Of a DNA stretch of 64,000 nt, positions 47,801-53,800 are shown in pieces. The notes below the pieces were generated by a model that was not told the DNA's origin, made no database searches, and saw only the letters and a program-made list of their open reading frames with translations. The first letter of the stretch is position 1, and every line of letters starts with the position of its first letter. The translations under genes and the position numbers were made by a program. This DNA is from Bugula neritina. Lineage: Eukaryota > Bryozoa > Gymnolaemata > Cheilostomatida > Bugulidae. The stretch lies in assembly GCA_964035545.1 (NCBI GenBank), contig OZ037769.1, forward strand, positions 13,258,633 to 13,322,632, read 5' to 3'.

Positions 47801-50800
47801 CTGAGTAGTTGAACACTAGTTCACTACCATCACTCGCCAGAGCGTATCCATCGACTGGTATGTTTCGTCCACCTATTCGACGTTCGGTGCTATTAAACTT
47901 GTGTTGAATTTTGACTCCGAGCAGCTTTGACATGTATTTTAGCCATACTGTAGCTTTTTCACCCGAATAGTAGCTTTTTTCTATTCTAAAGCTATTTTCT
48001 CTCCGCCTTCTTACAAAGGCTCCTGTGGGCATATCTTTCACTAGGCAACTCAAATATAAACTTGTTGCATCATACCCTACACATGTTTGTGTAGTTTTGG
48101 CTTGATCACCAAAGTATTCAGGTTTAATCTTTGTTGCGCCAGCTTCTTGATACCTTGAGAACACAATTGATAAACCACCTCTAATGTTTGATTTGATAAG
48201 TTGGTGAATGTCTTTAAACTTATCACCAAACAGAAAGATTGGCGCTTCTGGGTCTTTTAATTGAAATAAATATTGAATCGCTAGTCCTGGTATAGATATA
48301 GCTGACTTGAAATCAAGATTGCATGATTTGTAAAATTCATTTTGCTTTTCTAATGCTGGTATAAAGTGTCTGACATCTTCGTTATTGTAGTACTCTAGTA
48401 AGTCTTTTAATGTTTTCATTCCTTTCTGTACCCATATTTCTTTGCATTTTTCATACTCCTGAACGGATATGTTTTTACCTTTCAGTTTACTGTAAAACTC
48501 TTCATGAGCGGGGAACTCTGTTCTGTCTAGCACTTCCATAGATGTGAATATGTCATAAGGCCAGAAGAATTTTTCCCCTTCAACTCCCATAGCTTTTAGA
48601 TAATCAGAGTACGAAAACCCTGGAGCAAGGAAATTGAGCACGTCTAGAAATCTTAATTTTTCCGTTTGAATACACATGTATTTGTTTCCTTTTTTAGCTG
48701 TAAACAAAACTTTTTGGTTTTGTTCTAATAGATACCGTAGCATATGTTGTCGAATCAATGGAATGTCATAGACAGCGCCGTTGAAAGACAAGACCATCAA
48801 GTCTTTCAAATAACAGTGGAGTTGACTTTCTAGTGATTCAAACTTTTTTTTGACATTGTTCACTGCTTTGTTATTACAACTAGCTTCAATTTCTTTCTTG
48901 ATACACTCGTCAGCTTTTTCACGTAGTTGTTGAAACACATCATTGTATCTAACAAGCAATCTCTGGTAGCATACTTCAGACAGCTTTGTAAGGAAATCCA
49001 TCATTTTCACAACCAGCTCGTATTCGTTTCCAGAATTCATGAAATTCACTGGTTGTGTATAGCCAGATACGTTTGAGCATAAACTTATACAAGCCAACTT
49101 GTGTTTGTTTTCATAGTGTATTGTATTTGTGTTTGCAGGTAAATCAATCGAAGACATCATCGTTTCGCAATCAAACACAGCAAAGTACGGATAATGTCGT
49201 CTATTTTCATCAACTGTGATGTGAACATCTTCAAGCTTTTCGAAAATAGATCGAGACGGAGTATACACCCCGTAGGGATACACAAGGTTTGTTTCACCAG
49301 CTGTACATACTGTGTTATGACTATTCAACGCTCTGACTGATTTCATTAGCTTGTTACAAAATGTACATTTGTATGACTTTGTGTAAAGAGAGATGTTTTT
49401 TATCCAACTGAAATGTGATTCCTCTAGATGTAAGTTTAGTTTGTGTTTGTAATTGGTAGTGGCTCTGTACATAAGCTTTGCATTAGCTTCTTTCCCTGTA
49501 TTGTATTCCAAGGTGTACACATTAATAGAACAGTTCAGTATTCGCTCGGCAAATCTGAGGTCTGATAAAGGCACTCCTGTAAAATCTTGATTCAGTTTGT
49601 TCATACCATTCAAGTACATTTCATAATAATGTTTCGTAGACTGTGTTAAAGTACTCTGCTGCCCCTTTGAGTAAGCTAGAGCTCTAAATAGACATAAGTT
49701 GTCTTCATACAGTCTTCCAGTTGTATCAGTGCTAGCTGTTATAATTGCTTTGTTTTGTTTTGTTCTCTCAGATGGAGATATAGGGCATCCGATATTGTGA
49801 TCTGGTATAGGAAATACATACAATGTAATATTTGTTATTTTGTGAACACTCCACGAAGTGTTTGGCCTGTTTTGAGTTGCTTTCTCTATGAAATCTTTTT
49901 CTGTCATTTCTTTCACAAGTTGATTGAAATCTTGTAAATTCTCTATTAGCTTTGGCGAGGCAAAAAGTTTATCAACACCCATGCTAGCATGAAAGTATCT
50001 CAACTTTTCCTCATTTTGATTCAAAAGGATAAAACCAATTGAAGCATTGCATTTGAATTTCAATGTTTGTTCATGAAATATTAATTTCACTTCTTTATTG
50101 TTTAAAGTTGAAATAATGTCATTGTCTTTTATCAATCGATTGTAGACACTACAATATTTCCCTTTTCTGTTGTACGTTCTTATAGCTGACCAGTTTTTTC
50201 TCAATAGAGCATTTGTTTCCTCTTCGTAAATGCCTTTGTACTGATAGCGTTCAATATCATCACTGAATGTGGTTTGAGGCTTTTTGTTTGACCTTCTCTC
50301 TGCTCCGTTTGAGTTTGTATTCTAAAATTTACCAAGATTACCATTGATTAGTTAGCTTTGAATTTGTTGTGATAGTATATGTAGTATGATCATATTCATA
50401 TCGTATCGTATCACTCAGTAGATAAATTACCGTGTTATGACATCGGTGATTTGTTTTCCACGGTGCATACAACCGTTTACATTGATCACATCTTTTTTTG
50501 TGGATACTTTGGTGCCTGCTCAAACTTTGCCTGTGGTTATAACTTTTTCCACATATGTGGCACTTGAATTTCTCTAAAACAATTGAAGTATAAATTATTC
50601 TTTTAACCACCTTGATAGAGATGCAAGGATCAAAGAAAATTACTTCAAATAGAGATATTGTTTAATAATATGTAAATAGATACACTCATAAATGTATATA
50701 CTTGACATATAGTGGCATTATCAGATAGAATTGTCAGGTTTACTACACTCTTCATCAGAGCCAGAAGAACAGTGTTTTAAACTTTTTCATCGAGTATATA

Positions 50801-53800
50801 TTAAGATATATTGAAATAGATTGAAATAGATTGAAGTATATAGATACCCTATTGTATATTAACAACTCGCTTTTATACATTTTGTGTTTAATAGTGGCAG
50901 AGATAGTATTGAATTTCTTTTCATCGAGTATATATTGAGATAGATTGAAGTATATAGATATTGTATATTAACAACTCGCTTTTATACATTTTGTGTTTAA
51001 TAGTGGCAGAGATAGTATTGAATTTCTTTTCATCGAGTATATATTGAGATAGATTGAAGTATATAGATATTGTATATTAACAACTCGCTTTTATACATTT
51101 TGTGTTTAATAGTGGCAGAGATAGTATTGAATTTCTTTTCAACGAGTATATATTGAGATAGATTGTAATATATAGATGTTGTATATTAACAACTCGCTTT
51201 TATACATTTTGGGTTTAATAGTGGCAGAGATAGTATTGAATTTCTTTTCAACGAGTATATATTGAGATAGATTGAAGTATATAGATATTGTATATTAACA
51301 ACTCGCTTTTATACATTTTGTGTTTAATAGTGGCAGAGATAGTATTGAATTTCTTTTCATCGAGTATATATTGAGATAGATTGTAATATATAGATGTTGT
51401 ATATTAACAACTCGCTTGTATACATTTTGGGTTTAATAGTGGCAGAGATAGTATTGAATTCCTTTTCATCGAGTATATAGGTATTGAGATAGATTGAAGT
51501 ATATAGATATTGTATATTAACAACTCGCTTGTATACATTTTGGGTTTAATAGTGGCAGAGATAGTATTGAATTTCTTTTTATTGAGTATATATTGAGATA
51601 GATTGTAATATATAGATGTTGTATATTAACAACTCGCTTTTATACATTCAATAGTAGCAGTGCTAGTATTGAATTTCTTTTCATTGAGTATATATTGAGA
51701 TAGATTGTAATATATAGATGTTGTATATTAACAACTCGCTTTTATACATTCAATAGTCGCAGTGCTAGTATTGAATTTCTTTTCATTGAGTATATATTGA
51801 GATAGATTGTAATATATAGATGTTGTATATTAACAACTCGCTTTTATACATTTTGTGTTTAATAGTGGCAGAGATAGTATTGAATTTTTTTCATTGAGTA
51901 TATATTGAGATAGATTGTAATATATAGATGTTGTGTATTAACAACTCGCTTTTATACATTTTGTGTTTAATAGTGGCAGAGATAGTATTGAATTTCTTTT
52001 CACTGATTATATATTGAGATATATTGTAACAATATTTTAAACAATAATACGCATAAAAGTATTCCATTCACCAACATAAAATATTTCCCCATCACCAAAA
52101 AATACAACATATTTATATTAGAGAGTCAGTGTCAGTCCGTCAGCCTAAAAATTTTATGATCGGCTCCGATCGTTTAAAATAATTATATTCATCCGGTGAT
52201 ATGTCGTCTAGTTTGATTTCGGTCACATTTAGTGACCAAAATAAGTCCTCGTTTACTTTTTTTATCACACCGCTTCTCAACACGCATGTTAATTTTCCCA
52301 CTTTTCCATACAGTTGTTGTACATTTAATAACACAGGTTGTCCATTGACTACAGCATTTACGCAAATTTCGTCTTCCATGTTTCTGACCACGTCAACATA
52401 ACATCCGAGCAATGATGCATTTTCACTTTTACCGTAAAACTTGACTTTTTTTTCAAAAATTTTAGCTAGCTTTGTTTTAAAAAGTTCTAGATTTTTAGAT
52501 TTTTTCACATATAAACATGGCCCACTGTTGGGAATTTTCGACTCGTATATTTTTAATTCACCTATAAATTCATCGGATTTAAAAAAGAATTTACGCGAAT
52601 GATTAAATGTAGGTATTATCTTGTCATTGTCAGTGTAATAGGATAATTGTGATTGATCATAATTAAGAGGGACTAGATAGCAACCTTCTTCATTTGCAGG
52701 TGTTTTGCTCTGATCGACAGCGGTAGCAGCAGTGGCAGCATCATCACTTGTAGTAACAGTTGTACCAGTAGAGGAACTAGCGGATGGAATAGACGATGTC
52801 ATAGAGGAAGGAGTGGTAGTAGCGCTAAAAAAGAGGGATCTATTACTATGTTTTATAATATGTAACTTATTCTACGTAATATAATTTATTACATGACAAA
52901 CGTCTGTTTATTTGTTTATAGTTTGTCAAGTGAATACAATTAATTGTGAGTCTTACAGATGATTGATGATTTACGATATTCTACTAACCTCACGCTGGTA
53001 GATACAGATGGCTCGCTAGTCGACTCATCCACCTTTGGAATTGATGCAGGTTTCTTACGCTTTGATTCACCAGACTTAGATTCACTAAAATAATATTATT
53101 GTAATGAATAAAATGCTACTTTTAGCTGATAAAAAAGGTTAGCATAATTATAGAAAGCTAACACTATAGTAAACTAAAATCATTCTCGTGTTAATAATAT
53201 TCTAACAGGTTAGTGGTTAGCATAGTTATAGAAAGCTAACACTATAGTAAACTAAAATCATTCTCATGTTAATAATATTCTAACAGGTTAGTGGTGAGAT
53301 ATCCAAAAGAAATATATTATTACTTACTTTTTTCTTTTAGAAGGCTTTAAGGCTTTGAGTGGTTCAACTGTACTGGAACTAGTACTCGTTTCTCCCACTT
53401 TTCTTCTGAGTTGTAGTAGTTCAGCTTCTAACTTCTTTACTAAATCTCCCATGGTGTTTGCTGTATGGTTTGAGATGCGATGAAACATAGAAGTTTTTCG
53501 AGGCTTTTATATACTGAGATTTTGTAATTTATTCCTACGTAAATGAAATTTATCTTAACTAAAAGTTTTCCTTTTTTTATTATAGGGAGTTGGGTGGTAA
53601 CATTTTAATTGTAATCTGCCGGTTTAAGGTTTACTCACGTAAGCAATATTATATCAGTTTACGTAGGTGATACGTGTTTTATCAGTTGCATATGTATTTA
53701 AACTTCAACTAGGACACTTCCCATCCGTAAATTAGAAATTGCCGTGTCATCCATCTTAGCTGAAAAATTTTCCGATTTTTAACTATAATGAGGAATTGAG

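Noticed and set aside
50780-52035. CRISPR array
   Set aside because: The regular array has no separate repeat and unique spacer parts; the whole 109-bp unit repeats, and the DNA is eukaryotic.
52000-52110. 36-aa hydrophobic frame (MLYFLVMGKYF start) between the array and the Ser-rich gene
   Set aside because: Considered as a first exon of the polymerase, but no donor with the needed phase is clear. Too short to support alone.
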